Shown here in pieces: positions 45,137-54,244 of a stretch of DNA of 64,000 nt. The notes under the pieces were generated by a model, which was given only the letters and a program-made list of their open reading frames with translations, did not search any database and had not been told where the DNA came from. The DNA comes from Verrucomicrobiales bacterium (lineage in GTDB: Bacteria; Verrucomicrobiota; Verrucomicrobiia; Limisphaerales; UBA9464). Position 1 is the first letter of the stretch. The number at the start of each line of letters is the position of its first letter. The stretch spans positions 1 to 64,000 of the forward strand of contig JAIYBC010000013.1 of the NCBI GenBank assembly GCA_027488845.1. Reading direction: 5' to 3'. Made by a program: the position numbers and the translations under genes.

Positions 45137-46518
45137 GGAGACTTCGAGTCCTGCAGTCCAAATTCGTGGAGTTTCCGATGAAGTGTGCGTCGGCTGACTC
45201 CCAACTTCTTGGCGGCTTCCGTCCGATTTCCCGAGGTTTCGGTGAGCGCATGGATGACCAACTGCCTCTCGGCCTCCTTGAGGGAGAGGCGGCCGGATCC
45301 GATGGCATGGGTCGTTTGCCGACTGCTTTCTATCACTTCGACTTTGTGGTCGCGGACCTGGGGCGGCAGATCGCGTGGTTCGATGATGGTGGTTCGGCTA
45401 AGTACCACGGCATGTTCGATGGTGGCACGCAGTTCACGCACATTGCCGGGCCATCGGTACCTCAACAAAAGGTCCAAGGCCTCGGTGCTGAATCCTGAGA
45501 GCTGCTTTTCGTTGTCCCGGGCGAACTCCTTCAGGAAAGCAGTGGCCAGCAATGGAATGTCAGAGACCCGATCCCTCAGTGGCGGAAGATGGATGGGCAC
45601 CACTGCGATACGGAAGAACAGGTCCTCCCGGAATCGGCCTTCATTGACCAAAGTCCGAAGGTCTTTGTTGGTTGCCGAAAGGAAGCGGACGTCGGCGGAC
45701 TGGGTTTTTGAAGAACCCAATCGTTCGTAGGTCCGTTCACCCAGCAAACGGAGCAACTTCACCTGCGTTGTCGCGTCGATTTCCCCGATCTCGTCGAGAA
45801 ACAGGGTGCCGCCTTGCGCCTGCTCCACGCGTCCCTGGCGTTTTTCGTGCGCTCCCGTGAAGGCTCCCTTTTCGTGTCCGAACAGCTCGGCCTCAAGGAG
45901 CGTCGCCGGCAGGGCGGCGCAATTCACCGTGATCATCGGGCCTCGGGCACGGCGACTCAGTTGGTGGATCGCTTTGGCGACCAATTCCTTTCCCGTGCCG
46001 CTTTCCCCAGTGATCAACACCGTGGCCGTTGACGGTCCGATCTGTTGGATCTTCTCGAAGACTTCCCGCATTCCAGGGGCTTCTCCGATGAAGTTCTCCA
46101 TTCCAAACCGCTTCTCCAACCTTTGCTGAAGCTGCTCGTTTTCCGTTTCCAACCGTGTGCGTCGCAGGGCCCGCTGGATGCGCAGCTCCAATTCATCGAT
46201 CTGGAGGCGTCCCTTGCTGATGTAGTCGTCTGCCCCTTCCTTCATCGCAGCCACGGCGACATCCTCGGACCCGTATGCCGTCATCAGGATGCAGACGGGT
46301 GGTTTGGAGCGGGATTTGGCCTTTCGGATCAAGGCGAGTCCGTCCTCGCCCGCCATCCGAAGGTCCGTCAGGACGACATCCACGGCCTCGGACTCGAGGA
46401 TCTGGAGTGCGCCTGCAACATCAGGAGCCACGTAGACGTCAAACTTCTCCTCGAAGGCGGCCCTCAGGCCATCCCGGGTGGATTTCTCATCATCAACGAT
46501 CAGAAGGATCGGCGTCAC
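45133..46518 (-). CDS. NtrC-family sigma-54-dependent response regulator
   Basis: About 461 residues from GTG 46518 (TTG 46557 is an alternative). The receiver domain (residues 1-115) has phosphoacceptor Asp52 in VLTDLRM. The AAA+ domain has Walker A GESGTGKE, the sigma-54-contacting GAFTGA, Walker B GGTLFLDEIGE, and RWPGNVRELR. A Fis-type HTH ends it (NRTEAAKKLGVSRRTLHRKL). No sensor kinase is adjacent. It could activate the sigma-54 promoter candidate at 39214; this is inference. Confidence 0.94.
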   Translation of the reverse strand: MTPILLIVDDEKSTRDGLRAAFEEKFDVYVAPDVAGALQILESEAVDVVLTDLRMAGEDGLALIRKAKSRSKPPVCILMTAYGSEDVAVAAMKEGADDYISKGRLQIDELELRIQRALRRTRLETENEQLQQRLEKRFGMENFIGEAPGMREVFEKIQQIGPSTATVLITGESGTGKELVAKAIHQLSRRARGPMITVNCAALPATLLEAELFGHEKGAFTGAHEKRQGRVEQAQGGTLFLDEIGEIDATTQVKLLRLLGERTYERLGSSKTQSADVRFLSATNKDLRTLVNEGRFREDLFFRIAVVPIHLPPLRDRVSDIPLLATAFLKEFARDNEKQLSGFSTEALDLLLRYRWPGNVRELRATIEHAVVLSRTTIIEPRDLPPQVRDHKVEVIESSRQTTHAIGSGRLSLKEAERQLVIHALTETSGNRTEAAKKLGVSRRTLHRKLHEFGLQDSKSP

Positions 46519-46671
46519 AGCGGGAAGATAGCTGTCTTTGATGGCTGCTGCATCCAATAGAATTCGGGTTGGGCCGCGCCGGAGGCGGGATCCACCTCTC
46601 GTCTATGGGCTTCGTTCCGCCGAAGTTCTGCTGGCCTTTTGTTTGGCGGTACGCAACGTGGGAGCGTGCCA

Positions 46672-47688
46672 GTGATCGAGGTGGATGGACTCAGCCGAAC
46701 CTTTCGGAGTTATCGCAAGGAGCCGGGGTTGAAGGGGGCCCTACAGGGGCTTTTCTCCAGGAAATACGAGACCGTGACTGCGGTTTCGGATGTCCGGTTC
46801 AAGGTGGATGAAGGGGAATTTGTGGGATTCCTAGGCCCCAACGGGGCCGGCAAGACCACGACGCTGAAGATGCTCTCCGGGCTCTTGCATCCGACTTCCG
46901 GGACCGCCCGAGTGTTGGGCTACGTGCCTTGGCGACGTGAGGATGGCTACCGTCGGCAGTTCGCATTGCTGCTCGGCCAGAAGAACCAGCTCTGGTGGGA
47001 CCTGCCGGCGCGAGATTCCTTGGAACTGAATGCCCGGATCTATGGCCTGAGTCGGGAAGACTTCGAGAGGCGTCTGGACGAAATGGCGTCCTTGCTGGGA
47101 GTGGGTGGCAAGTTGGCGACCGCGGTACGGGAGCTCTCCTTGGGCGAGCGGATGAAGTGCGAGTTGATCGCATCGCTGCTGCATCAGCCGCGGGTTCTTT
47201 TCCTCGATGAGCCGACCATCGGCCTGGACGTCGTTTCGCAGAAGGTGGTTCGTGAGTTCCTGCGGGAACACAATCGCCAGCATCGCACCACGATCCTCCT
47301 CACCAGCCACTACATGGCGGACATCCAGGAGCTCTGCGAACGGGTGATCGTCATCGACCAAGGAACCGTGTTTTTCGATGGGCGTCTCACCGAGGTCCTG
47401 GATCGGTTCGCGAACTTCAAGGTGGTGACGATGACGTTGGAACACGAGGTCGCCGGTGCCGGAGTCGATTTCCAGCTGCAGCAGTATGGAGAAGTGGTGG
47501 CCTCCGACGCGGGAGTCCTCCGCCTCCGGGTGCCCCGCGACCGTGTCACCGCGACCTGCAAGGCGCTGCTCGACCGCCTGCCTGTCCGGGATTTCTCGGT
47601 TGAGGAAGTGCCTGTGGAGGAGGTGATCCGGCAGCTTTTCCAAAGGGAGTCGTCCCAGCCAACCTCAGTCGGTACCAATGGCCGGTAA
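46672..47688 (+). CDS. ABC-2 type transporter ATP-binding protein
   Basis: About 338 residues from GTG 46672, preceded by GGGAG at a 7-base spacing. A complete ABC ATPase: Walker A GPNGAGKTTT, Q-loop LLGQKNQLWW, signature ELSLGERMK, Walker B VLFLDEPTIGLD, H-loop TSHYM. A C-terminal extension of about 90 residues follows, as in NatA-type efflux ATPases. The usual ABC-2 permeases are not beside it. The next gene encodes a GT-C-type membrane protein. Confidence 0.9.
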   Translation: MIEVDGLSRTFRSYRKEPGLKGALQGLFSRKYETVTAVSDVRFKVDEGEFVGFLGPNGAGKTTTLKMLSGLLHPTSGTARVLGYVPWRREDGYRRQFALLLGQKNQLWWDLPARDSLELNARIYGLSREDFERRLDEMASLLGVGGKLATAVRELSLGERMKCELIASLLHQPRVLFLDEPTIGLDVVSQKVVREFLREHNRQHRTTILLTSHYMADIQELCERVIVIDQGTVFFDGRLTEVLDRFANFKVVTMTLEHEVAGAGVDFQLQQYGEVVASDAGVLRLRVPRDRVTATCKALLDRLPVRDFSVEEVPVEEVIRQLFQRESSQPTSVGTNGR

Positions 47689-47705
47689 CTCCTTCCCAAA
47701 GTGCC

Positions 47706-49550
47706 TTGTTTCGCGACACTCCCACCCACGCCGTGAAGGAATCCAACATCGCCCCAAGGGGCATCCAGCACTGGATCTACGTCCTTGAGGAGGGATCGGG
47801 CAAGGTTTGGGTCCGGAGGTTGGTCCTTATCCTGATCGGGATTGTCATCACCGGCCTTTTCCACCTGGACGGCGTCAAGAACTTCAAGTCCGTGGAGGCC
47901 ATGGATCAGGCCCAGTTGGCCGCGAATCTCGCCGAGGGAAGGGGGTACACCACTCGGGTGATGACCCCGGCATCGATTCGTCTCGTCGCGAACCGCTATC
48001 TTGAGACCGGAGTCGATCCGGCGCTGGCCGTTCGTGCGCCGCATCCGGACATCTCCAATCCGCCGGTCTATCCGCTTTCGCTCGCGGCGCTCTTCAAGGT
48101 CCTTCCCTCATCCTGGGTCCGGGCGGTGGAGTCCAATCCCGGTTCCCGCCCTCCCGCCGAGATCATCGTCGGCGCCTTCAACTTCGTCGCCTTCCTTCTG
48201 GTGGCCTTCGGGCTGCACCGACTTGGGCGCCGTTGGTTTTCCGACGGCGCCGGACTTCTGGCCGCCTTGATGTTCGCGGGGTCCAAGTTCAATTGGGAGC
48301 TGATCTCCTCGGGTCTGCCGACTCTCTGGCTGGGGGTGCTGTTTGTCGCATTGGTTGCGTTGATGTTCGTGGTCGAGGAGAGGGTGGAATCGGGAAAGCT
48401 TCGCGGGCTGTCGTTTTGGGGAGCCGGAATCGGAGCCCTGATCGGGGTCGCCTTCCTCACCGTCTATTCCGCTTGGGTGCTCCTGTTGCCTGTTCTCCTG
48501 AGCCTGGGATTCTGGGTCGGGCCTTCCCGGCGGTGGCGGATTCTTCTCCCGACCATCGCGGGCTTCCTCATCCTGACGGGCCCTTGGATGACCCGGACAT
48601 GGCTCCGTAGCGGCCTGCCACTGGGCACCGCCACTTTGGCGCCGATCTCGGACACCATGACCTTCCCAGGTGATCGCCTGGAGAGGTCCCAGAATCCGGA
48701 GCTGAAGAATGAGCTCTTCAAGGAGTCCTGGATCAAGATGGTGGGCAATGCCGAGAGCATCCTCCGCGAGGATGTGCCCCGACTTGGCGGCAATTGGTTC
48801 TCCGCGTTCCTCCTCGTCGGCCTGATGCTGCCGCTGGGCAACAACCGGCTGAACCGCTTCCGGTGGTTCCTGCTGTCGACCTTGGTCACCTTGATCCTCA
48901 CCCAGGGCCTGATCCGGACACACGCCTCGACCCTGTCACCCGGGATCAATTCGGAGAACCTGCTCGCCTGGTTTGCACCGGTCGGCTTCCTCTACGCCGC
49001 GGTTTCCTTCCGCCGCGCGTTGGAGGTCTTCGAGTTCCCGTTCGAACTGGCGAAGACGCTGACCCAGGTGGCGGCCGTGGTGCTCTGCTCGCTTCCGCTC
49101 TTCATCTCGCTGCTTCCGCCGAAGATGCCGGTGATGTCGAGTCCGCCGTATTACATCCCCGCGATCCGCCAATTGGCGGGCTACCTGCCCGAAGGTGCGT
49201 CGGTCATGACGGACATGCCGTGGGCGATGGCCTGGTATGGCCGTAGGGATTCGGTCCTTCTCACCTTGAGGACCGGTCAGGATCCGAAGGAGGACTTCTT
49301 CCGGATCCACGATTTCCAAAGGCCGTTCAACGCCATGCTGCTGACCCCGTTGACCTGCGATGTCCCGTGGCGTGCGGAGCTGTTGGCGTCCCCGGATGCC
49401 GTATGGGGGCGGTTCTACATGGATTACCTGCTTCGCCGGGAGAACATCCCGGCAGGTTTCCCGCTCAAGTACGCCTTCGGAGATGGTTTCCCCTACGCCG
49501 GGTATCTCTTCATCGCAGACCGCCCTTATTGGCGGGACGTGAAACCTTGA
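47706..49550 (+). CDS. GT-C-type polytopic membrane protein (putative glycosyltransferase)
   Basis: The 614-residue product (TTG 47706; GTG 47733 is another option) has about ten transmembrane segments and a periplasmic C-terminal domain. The region before the first loop (FKSVEAMDQAQLAANLAEGRGYTT) resembles the first periplasmic loop of dolichyl-phosphate-mannose/ArnT-like glycosyltransferases, with an Asp at the D-x-A position. The substrate is unknown. It is 17 bases after the ABC ATPase and 7 before priA, so it is probably one transcript. Confidence 0.72.
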   Translation: MFRDTPTHAVKESNIAPRGIQHWIYVLEEGSGKVWVRRLVLILIGIVITGLFHLDGVKNFKSVEAMDQAQLAANLAEGRGYTTRVMTPASIRLVANRYLETGVDPALAVRAPHPDISNPPVYPLSLAALFKVLPSSWVRAVESNPGSRPPAEIIVGAFNFVAFLLVAFGLHRLGRRWFSDGAGLLAALMFAGSKFNWELISSGLPTLWLGVLFVALVALMFVVEERVESGKLRGLSFWGAGIGALIGVAFLTVYSAWVLLLPVLLSLGFWVGPSRRWRILLPTIAGFLILTGPWMTRTWLRSGLPLGTATLAPISDTMTFPGDRLERSQNPELKNELFKESWIKMVGNAESILREDVPRLGGNWFSAFLLVGLMLPLGNNRLNRFRWFLLSTLVTLILTQGLIRTHASTLSPGINSENLLAWFAPVGFLYAAVSFRRALEVFEFPFELAKTLTQVAAVVLCSLPLFISLLPPKMPVMSSPPYYIPAIRQLAGYLPEGASVMTDMPWAMAWYGRRDSVLLTLRTGQDPKEDFFRIHDFQRPFNAMLLTPLTCDVPWRAELLASPDAVWGRFYMDYLLRRENIPAGFPLKYAFGDGFPYAGYLFIADRPYWRDVKP

Positions 49551-49557
49551 GCCCTTC

Positions 49558-51780
49558 GTGATCGCACGGGTCACGCTCGAAATCGCCCTCCGCAGGGAGT
49601 TCGACTACTCCATTCCGGCCGAGTTCGAAGGGAGGGTCGAGGTCGGGACCCGCGTGAAGGTGCCCTTCGGACACCGGACCGTGGTCGGGGTGGTCACCGA
49701 GATCGTCGGAAGTTCCTCGCAGACCCAACTGCGGCCGATCGCCGACGTATTGGGAACCCGCAGCCTTGTCACCCCGAAGGTGCTCGCCCTCGCCCGATGG
49801 ATCGCCGCCTACTACTGCTGTCCGGTGGAGACCGCGCTCAAGAGCGTCCTGCCTGAAGCGGTCCGCCGGGAGGAGGCGGGTTGGCGGGAGCGCTTGCATG
49901 TCCACTTCCTTCCCACCCCGGCGGCCCCGCCGGTCCTGACCAAGCGACAGGAAGCCATCCTCCGCATCATCGAGGAATGGCGATCCCTTCCTCTTCAGGA
50001 CCTCCTTCGAATCGGGGAAACGACCGCCGAAACCGTCCGGAAGCTGGAGGATCGGGGACTTGTCTCGATCGCGCCGCAGATCGATGAGCGGGATCCCTAT
50101 GCGCGGGAGCGGATCCTCCCGACGACGCCGCTGGCTTTGAACGATGAACAGTCCGTGGCCTTGGAGAAGATCAAGGCGGCCATGGGCTCTGGTGCGGAGC
50201 GTCCGTTCCTGCTCCACGGGGTCACCGGGTCGGGCAAGACGGAGGTCTACCTCCAGGCGATCCGCCACGCCTTGGAACTCGGGCGCGGCGCCATCGTGCT
50301 GGTTCCCGAGATCTCCCTGACTCCCCAGACCGTGGAGCGCTTCAAGGCGCGCTTTTCCTCCGGCGAACCCCGGACGTTGGTCGCGGTCCTCCATTCCCAC
50401 CTCTCCTCCGGCGAGCGCCACGACGAGTGGCACAAGATCCGCGACGGAAGGGCCCGCATCGTCATCGGCGCCCGTTCCGCGATCTTCGCGCCGGTGGAAC
50501 CGTTGGGCTTGGTGATCGTCGACGAGGAACACGAGCACTCCTACAAGCAGGAGGAATCCCCCCGGTACCACGCACGGGATGTGGCGGTGGTCCGGGCCCA
50601 GAGGGAACGGGCGGTCGTGGTCCTCGGCTCGGCCACGCCCTCGGTCGAGAGCTTCCACAACGTGCGCAAGGGCAAGTACACGTTGTTGGAGATGACACGC
50701 CGCATCGACGACCGTCGGTTGCCGATCGTGCGGGTCATCGACATGCGCCAGGAACCTCGCCCGCCGCGGGGAGGCGCCCCTTCCGTCTTCTCCCGGCCGT
50801 TGCGGGAAGCGATCCGGGCGCGGTTGGAGCGGTCGGAGCAGACGATGCTTTTCCTCAATCGCCGGGGATTCTCGACTTCGCTGCAGTGTCTCAAGTGCGG
50901 ACATGCGTGTGGCTGCCCGAACTGCTCGGTGTCACTCACCTACCACCGTGCCGCCAGGAAGCTGATGTGCCACATCTGCGGACACGAAGAGGGGGTGCCC
51001 GAGCGCTGTCCGGCGCCGGGTTGCGGCGATCCCTCCATCCGGTTCGCCGGGCTGGGAACCGAGCGGGTCGAGGACGCTCTGAGGACGGGTTTCCCGAAGG
51101 CGCGGATCGAGCGGATGGACTCCGACACGCTGAAGCGGAAGGAGGACTACCGTCGGATCCTGACCGAGTTCCGGCTTGGGCGGATCGACATCCTGGTGGG
51201 CACCCAGATGATCGCAAAGGGCCTCCATTTCCCGAACGTCACGCTGGTCGGGATCGTGCACGCCGACCTGAGCCTGCATCAGGCGGACTTCCGTGCCGGC
51301 GAGAGGACCTTCCAACTGCTCACCCAGGTCAGCGGCAGGGCAGGGCGGGGGGACGTCGAAGGGGAGGTCTTCGTCCAGAGCTTCACGCCGTTCCATCCGG
51401 CGATCCAATACGCCCGTCGGCACGACTTCATCGGCTTCTACGACCAGGAGGTCGAGTTCCGGGAGCAGTTGCGTTATCCCCCGTTTGCGCGGGTCGCCTT
51501 GCTGACCCTCCGTGGCCGAAACGAGGACAAGGTGAAGCTGTTCATCGAGCACCTGCGACGGGAACTGGGAAAGCGGTTCGGAGACTGGAAGAACCTGATC
51601 ATCGCGGGACCGGCGCCGGCGCCCTTGGTTCGGGCCGAGTCTCATTTTCGGCATCAGATCATGCTCCGCACCGTGGCGATGAGCCGGCTTTCGACGGATC
51701 TGGGTTTGTTGGTCGCCGAATGGCCCCTTCCGGAGGATCTGCATCTGACGGTGGACATCGATCCGGTGAACCTGGGCTGA
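49558..51780 (+). CDS. priA: Primosomal replication restart helicase PriA
   Basis: The 740-residue SF2 helicase starts at GTG 49558. The N-terminal 3' DNA-binding domain starts VTLEIALRREFDYSIP. The helicase has Walker A GVTGSGKTEVYL, a DEEH box, and SATPSVES. The zinc domain has eight Cys (CLKCGHACGCPNC, CHICGHEEGVPERC). Helicase motifs V and VI are GTQMIAKGLHFPNVTLV and QVSGRAGRGD. It reloads the replisome at stalled forks. It precedes the flagellar export genes by 133 bases. Confidence 0.96.
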   Translation: MIARVTLEIALRREFDYSIPAEFEGRVEVGTRVKVPFGHRTVVGVVTEIVGSSSQTQLRPIADVLGTRSLVTPKVLALARWIAAYYCCPVETALKSVLPEAVRREEAGWRERLHVHFLPTPAAPPVLTKRQEAILRIIEEWRSLPLQDLLRIGETTAETVRKLEDRGLVSIAPQIDERDPYARERILPTTPLALNDEQSVALEKIKAAMGSGAERPFLLHGVTGSGKTEVYLQAIRHALELGRGAIVLVPEISLTPQTVERFKARFSSGEPRTLVAVLHSHLSSGERHDEWHKIRDGRARIVIGARSAIFAPVEPLGLVIVDEEHEHSYKQEESPRYHARDVAVVRAQRERAVVVLGSATPSVESFHNVRKGKYTLLEMTRRIDDRRLPIVRVIDMRQEPRPPRGGAPSVFSRPLREAIRARLERSEQTMLFLNRRGFSTSLQCLKCGHACGCPNCSVSLTYHRAARKLMCHICGHEEGVPERCPAPGCGDPSIRFAGLGTERVEDALRTGFPKARIERMDSDTLKRKEDYRRILTEFRLGRIDILVGTQMIAKGLHFPNVTLVGIVHADLSLHQADFRAGERTFQLLTQVSGRAGRGDVEGEVFVQSFTPFHPAIQYARRHDFIGFYDQEVEFREQLRYPPFARVALLTLRGRNEDKVKLFIEHLRRELGKRFGDWKNLIIAGPAPAPLVRAESHFRHQIMLRTVAMSRLSTDLGLLVAEWPLPEDLHLTVDIDPVNLG

Positions 51781-51913
51781 CTCGGCCGAATCTGCCGGCT
51801 GGAGGTGGGTGCGCCGAAGGGAAGTTCCTGCCGGATGGCCCCTTGGGGTGCGGAAAATGCCGGTTTTCCGGCTTCCGGACCGCCGGCATACCCGTTGCTT
51901 TGTGGTGGCAGGG

Positions 51914-52360
51914 ATGTTTTCGACCAACGTCATTACCGCCGCCGGGGCCGTGACCAATTCCGTGGTGGGCAGCGGCCTGCCGGACTCCAGTTCGGCCCTG
52001 GGAGCGCTCTTTCGGTTGCTCGGATCCTTCTGCGTGGTGGTCGCGATCCTGTTCGCCCTGCTTTGGATGCTCCGACGTTGGCAGAGCGCCGCAGCTTCGT
52101 CGGGGGAACGTCCCCAGCTCAGGATCGTGGAATCCCGCAGTCTCGGGCAGCGCCAGTCGCTGCATGTCGTGGAAGTCGGCAGCCAGCGCTTCCTGATCGC
52201 GGGCTCGACAGCGGGAATCCAGATGCTTTCCCCCCTTTCGCCATCCTCCCAGGTGCCGGAGCCGACCCCCCAATCCGCTCCCTCCCCCAACCCCAGGTCG
52301 GTTCCGGCACCTGCCTCCTTTGCCAACGCCCTGCTTCAGGCGCTTGGCCGCACCTCGTGA
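51914..52360 (+). CDS. fliO: Flagellar export protein FliO
   Basis: The 148-residue product has one transmembrane helix (residues about 33-51: FCVVVAILFALLWML) and a cytoplasmic part beginning with QLRIVESRSLGQRQSLHVVEV, the FliO core, then a Pro-rich tail. FliO helps assemble FliP rings. The ATG at 51914 is preceded by GCAGGG. It is the first gene of the six-gene export-gate block. FliO is poorly conserved, so the call uses this core and its place directly upstream of fliP. Confidence 0.85.
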   Translation: MFSTNVITAAGAVTNSVVGSGLPDSSSALGALFRLLGSFCVVVAILFALLWMLRRWQSAAASSGERPQLRIVESRSLGQRQSLHVVEVGSQRFLIAGSTAGIQMLSPLSPSSQVPEPTPQSAPSPNPRSVPAPASFANALLQALGRTS

Positions 52361-52383
52361 TTCCCCACCGAACCCCATCTTCC

Positions 52384-53154
52384 ATGAGGAGGCTGGCCAG
52401 CCTGTTCTGCCGGCTGTTGCCGCTCTGGATCCTGCTCTTCGCGGCCCAGCCCGAGATCCAGGCCCAATCCATCCCGGTCAACCCGATGCGCCTCAACATC
52501 GGCCTCGACGGTCCGGTCGAAGGCAAGGACGCCGACGTGGCGGTGAAGGTCCTCTTCCTGATCACGGTCCTGTCACTCGCCCCTTCCATCGTGATGCTGA
52601 TGACCTGCTTCACCCGCATCGTCATCGTCCTCTCCTTCATCCGGAACGCGCTCACGATCCAAGGCGCGCCGGCGAATCAGGTCATCGTCGGCCTCGCCCT
52701 GTTCCTGACCTACTTCATCATGGAACCCGTGTGGGCCAGGATCCAGTCCGAGGCGCTCCAGCCCTACATGTCCAAGAAGATCAGCTCGGAGCAGGCCATG
52801 GAGGCCGCCTCCACGCCGATCCGGTCGTTCATGCTCCGCCAGACCCGGCCGAAGGACGTCGAGCTGTTCGTCGAACTCGCCAAGATGGAGGCCACTTCGG
52901 TCGATTCCCTGCCGCTGCGGGTCGTCATCCCGGCGTTCGTGATCAGCGAGCTACGGACCGCGTTCCAGATGGGATTCCTGATCTTCATCCCCTTCATCCT
53001 GATCGACATCGTCGTGGCCACGGTGCTGATGAGCATGGGCATGATGATGATGCCTCCCGCGACCATCGCGCTGCCCCTGAAGATCCTGCTCTTCGTGCTC
53101 GTGGACGGATGGCACCTGATCATCCGCTCGCTGTTGCTCAGCTTCGGCACCTGA
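52384..53154 (+). CDS. fliP: Flagellar export gate protein FliP
   Basis: The 256-residue product has a cleavable signal peptide (residues 1-27) and four transmembrane helices. Conserved blocks are SLAPSIVMLMTCFTRIVIVLS, LTIQGAPANQVIVGLALFLT, MEPVW and the late AFQMGFLIFIPFILIDIVVA, MGMMMMPPATIALPLKILLFV. It forms the core of the export gate with FliQ and FliR. Confidence 0.96.
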   Translation: MRRLASLFCRLLPLWILLFAAQPEIQAQSIPVNPMRLNIGLDGPVEGKDADVAVKVLFLITVLSLAPSIVMLMTCFTRIVIVLSFIRNALTIQGAPANQVIVGLALFLTYFIMEPVWARIQSEALQPYMSKKISSEQAMEAASTPIRSFMLRQTRPKDVELFVELAKMEATSVDSLPLRVVIPAFVISELRTAFQMGFLIFIPFILIDIVVATVLMSMGMMMMPPATIALPLKILLFVLVDGWHLIIRSLLLSFGT

Positions 53155-53175
53155 ACCTGCTCCGTCCCGTTCTCA

Positions 53176-53445
53176 ATGAATCCCGAACTCGCCATCGAAC
53201 TGGTGAAGAGCCTGATCTTCCAGGCGGTGTCTCTCGCCACGCCGATCCTGATGACCGCCTTGACCATCGGACTCGGGATCAGCGTGTTCCAGGCCGTGAC
53301 CTCGATCCACGAACAGACCCTTTCGTTCGTTCCCAAGGCCCTCGGCATCCTCGCGCTGATCGTGGTGATGCTGCCGTGGATCGTCCGCACGCTGATCGAG
53401 TTCACACGCTCCATCATCGAGAAGATGCCCCAGATGGTGGGCTGA
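53176..53445 (+). CDS. fliQ: Flagellar export gate protein FliQ
   Basis: The 89-residue product has two hydrophobic helices and the family core SLATPILMTALTIGLGISVFQ with VTSIHEQTLSFVPKALG. FliQ packs around the FliP/FliR gate. The gene lies 21 bases after fliP and 25 before fliR, and length is exactly typical. Confidence 0.96.
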   Translation: MNPELAIELVKSLIFQAVSLATPILMTALTIGLGISVFQAVTSIHEQTLSFVPKALGILALIVVMLPWIVRTLIEFTRSIIEKMPQMVG

Positions 53446-53470
53446 ACCTCCTGTCCAAGGGAGTGCCGAC

Positions 53471-54241
53471 ATGTCCGCCTTCGACGAAGTCATGCTCTGG
53501 ACCCTGGTGATGGTCCGATGCGGCGGCATGATGGCGGCCCTTCCGGTCATCTCGACCAACAGCGTTCCCAGGACGATGAAGCTGGGACTGTCGGTCTTCC
53601 TCTCGGTGCTGACCGCGCCGATGCTTCCCCGGACCCCGGTGGGCAGCCTGGAGCTTTGGCCGCTGGCCAGCCTGGTCCTGATCGAGGTCGGCACGGGCTA
53701 CATGCTGGGGTTCGTCTGCCGGTTCACGTTTTTCGCGATGGATGTCGCCGGTTCCCTGGTTGCCACGGATCTCGGCCTGAGCATGGCCACCATGTTGAAT
53801 CCCGGCTCCAGCACCGCCTCCCCGGTGACGGCGACGCTGTTCTACTGGCTCGGTGCGATGCTCCTCTTCGCCCTGGACCTCCATCACTGGATCCTTGCGG
53901 CCTTCGTCCGCACCTATGTCGTCCTGCCGATCGGCGCCGGCCACATCAGCGAGGCCTTGCTCAAGGACATCCTGGCGCGGACCTCGTGGATCCTGGCCAC
54001 GGGTCTCCAGTTGGCCGCCCCGGTGATGGCGGTCTCCTTCGTCATCACGCTCGTCTTCGCGTTGCTTGGACGCGCGGTGCCGCAGATGAACGTCTTCTCC
54101 GAGAGCATGCCGGTCCGCACCGCCGCCGGACTCTTCGTCTTCGGCACCGGACTCACCTTCGTCGGCGACAACGCCGCCAACTACCTCAAGCGCATCCCGG
54201 ACGACATGGTCCGGATCGCCAAGCTGCTCGGAACCGCCTGA
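53471..54241 (+). CDS. fliR: Flagellar export gate protein FliR
   Basis: The 256-residue product has about six transmembrane segments. It has the FliR pattern MVRCGGMMAALPVIST, PRTMKLGLSVFLSVLTAP, EVGTGYMLGFVCRFTFFAMDVAG in order, and QMNVFSESMPVRTAAGLFVFG near the C-terminus. It completes the FliPQR gate. flhB starts three bases after its stop, suggesting tight coupling. Confidence 0.95.
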   Translation: MSAFDEVMLWTLVMVRCGGMMAALPVISTNSVPRTMKLGLSVFLSVLTAPMLPRTPVGSLELWPLASLVLIEVGTGYMLGFVCRFTFFAMDVAGSLVATDLGLSMATMLNPGSSTASPVTATLFYWLGAMLLFALDLHHWILAAFVRTYVVLPIGAGHISEALLKDILARTSWILATGLQLAAPVMAVSFVITLVFALLGRAVPQMNVFSESMPVRTAAGLFVFGTGLTFVGDNAANYLKRIPDDMVRIAKLLGTA

Positions 54242-54244
54242 GCC

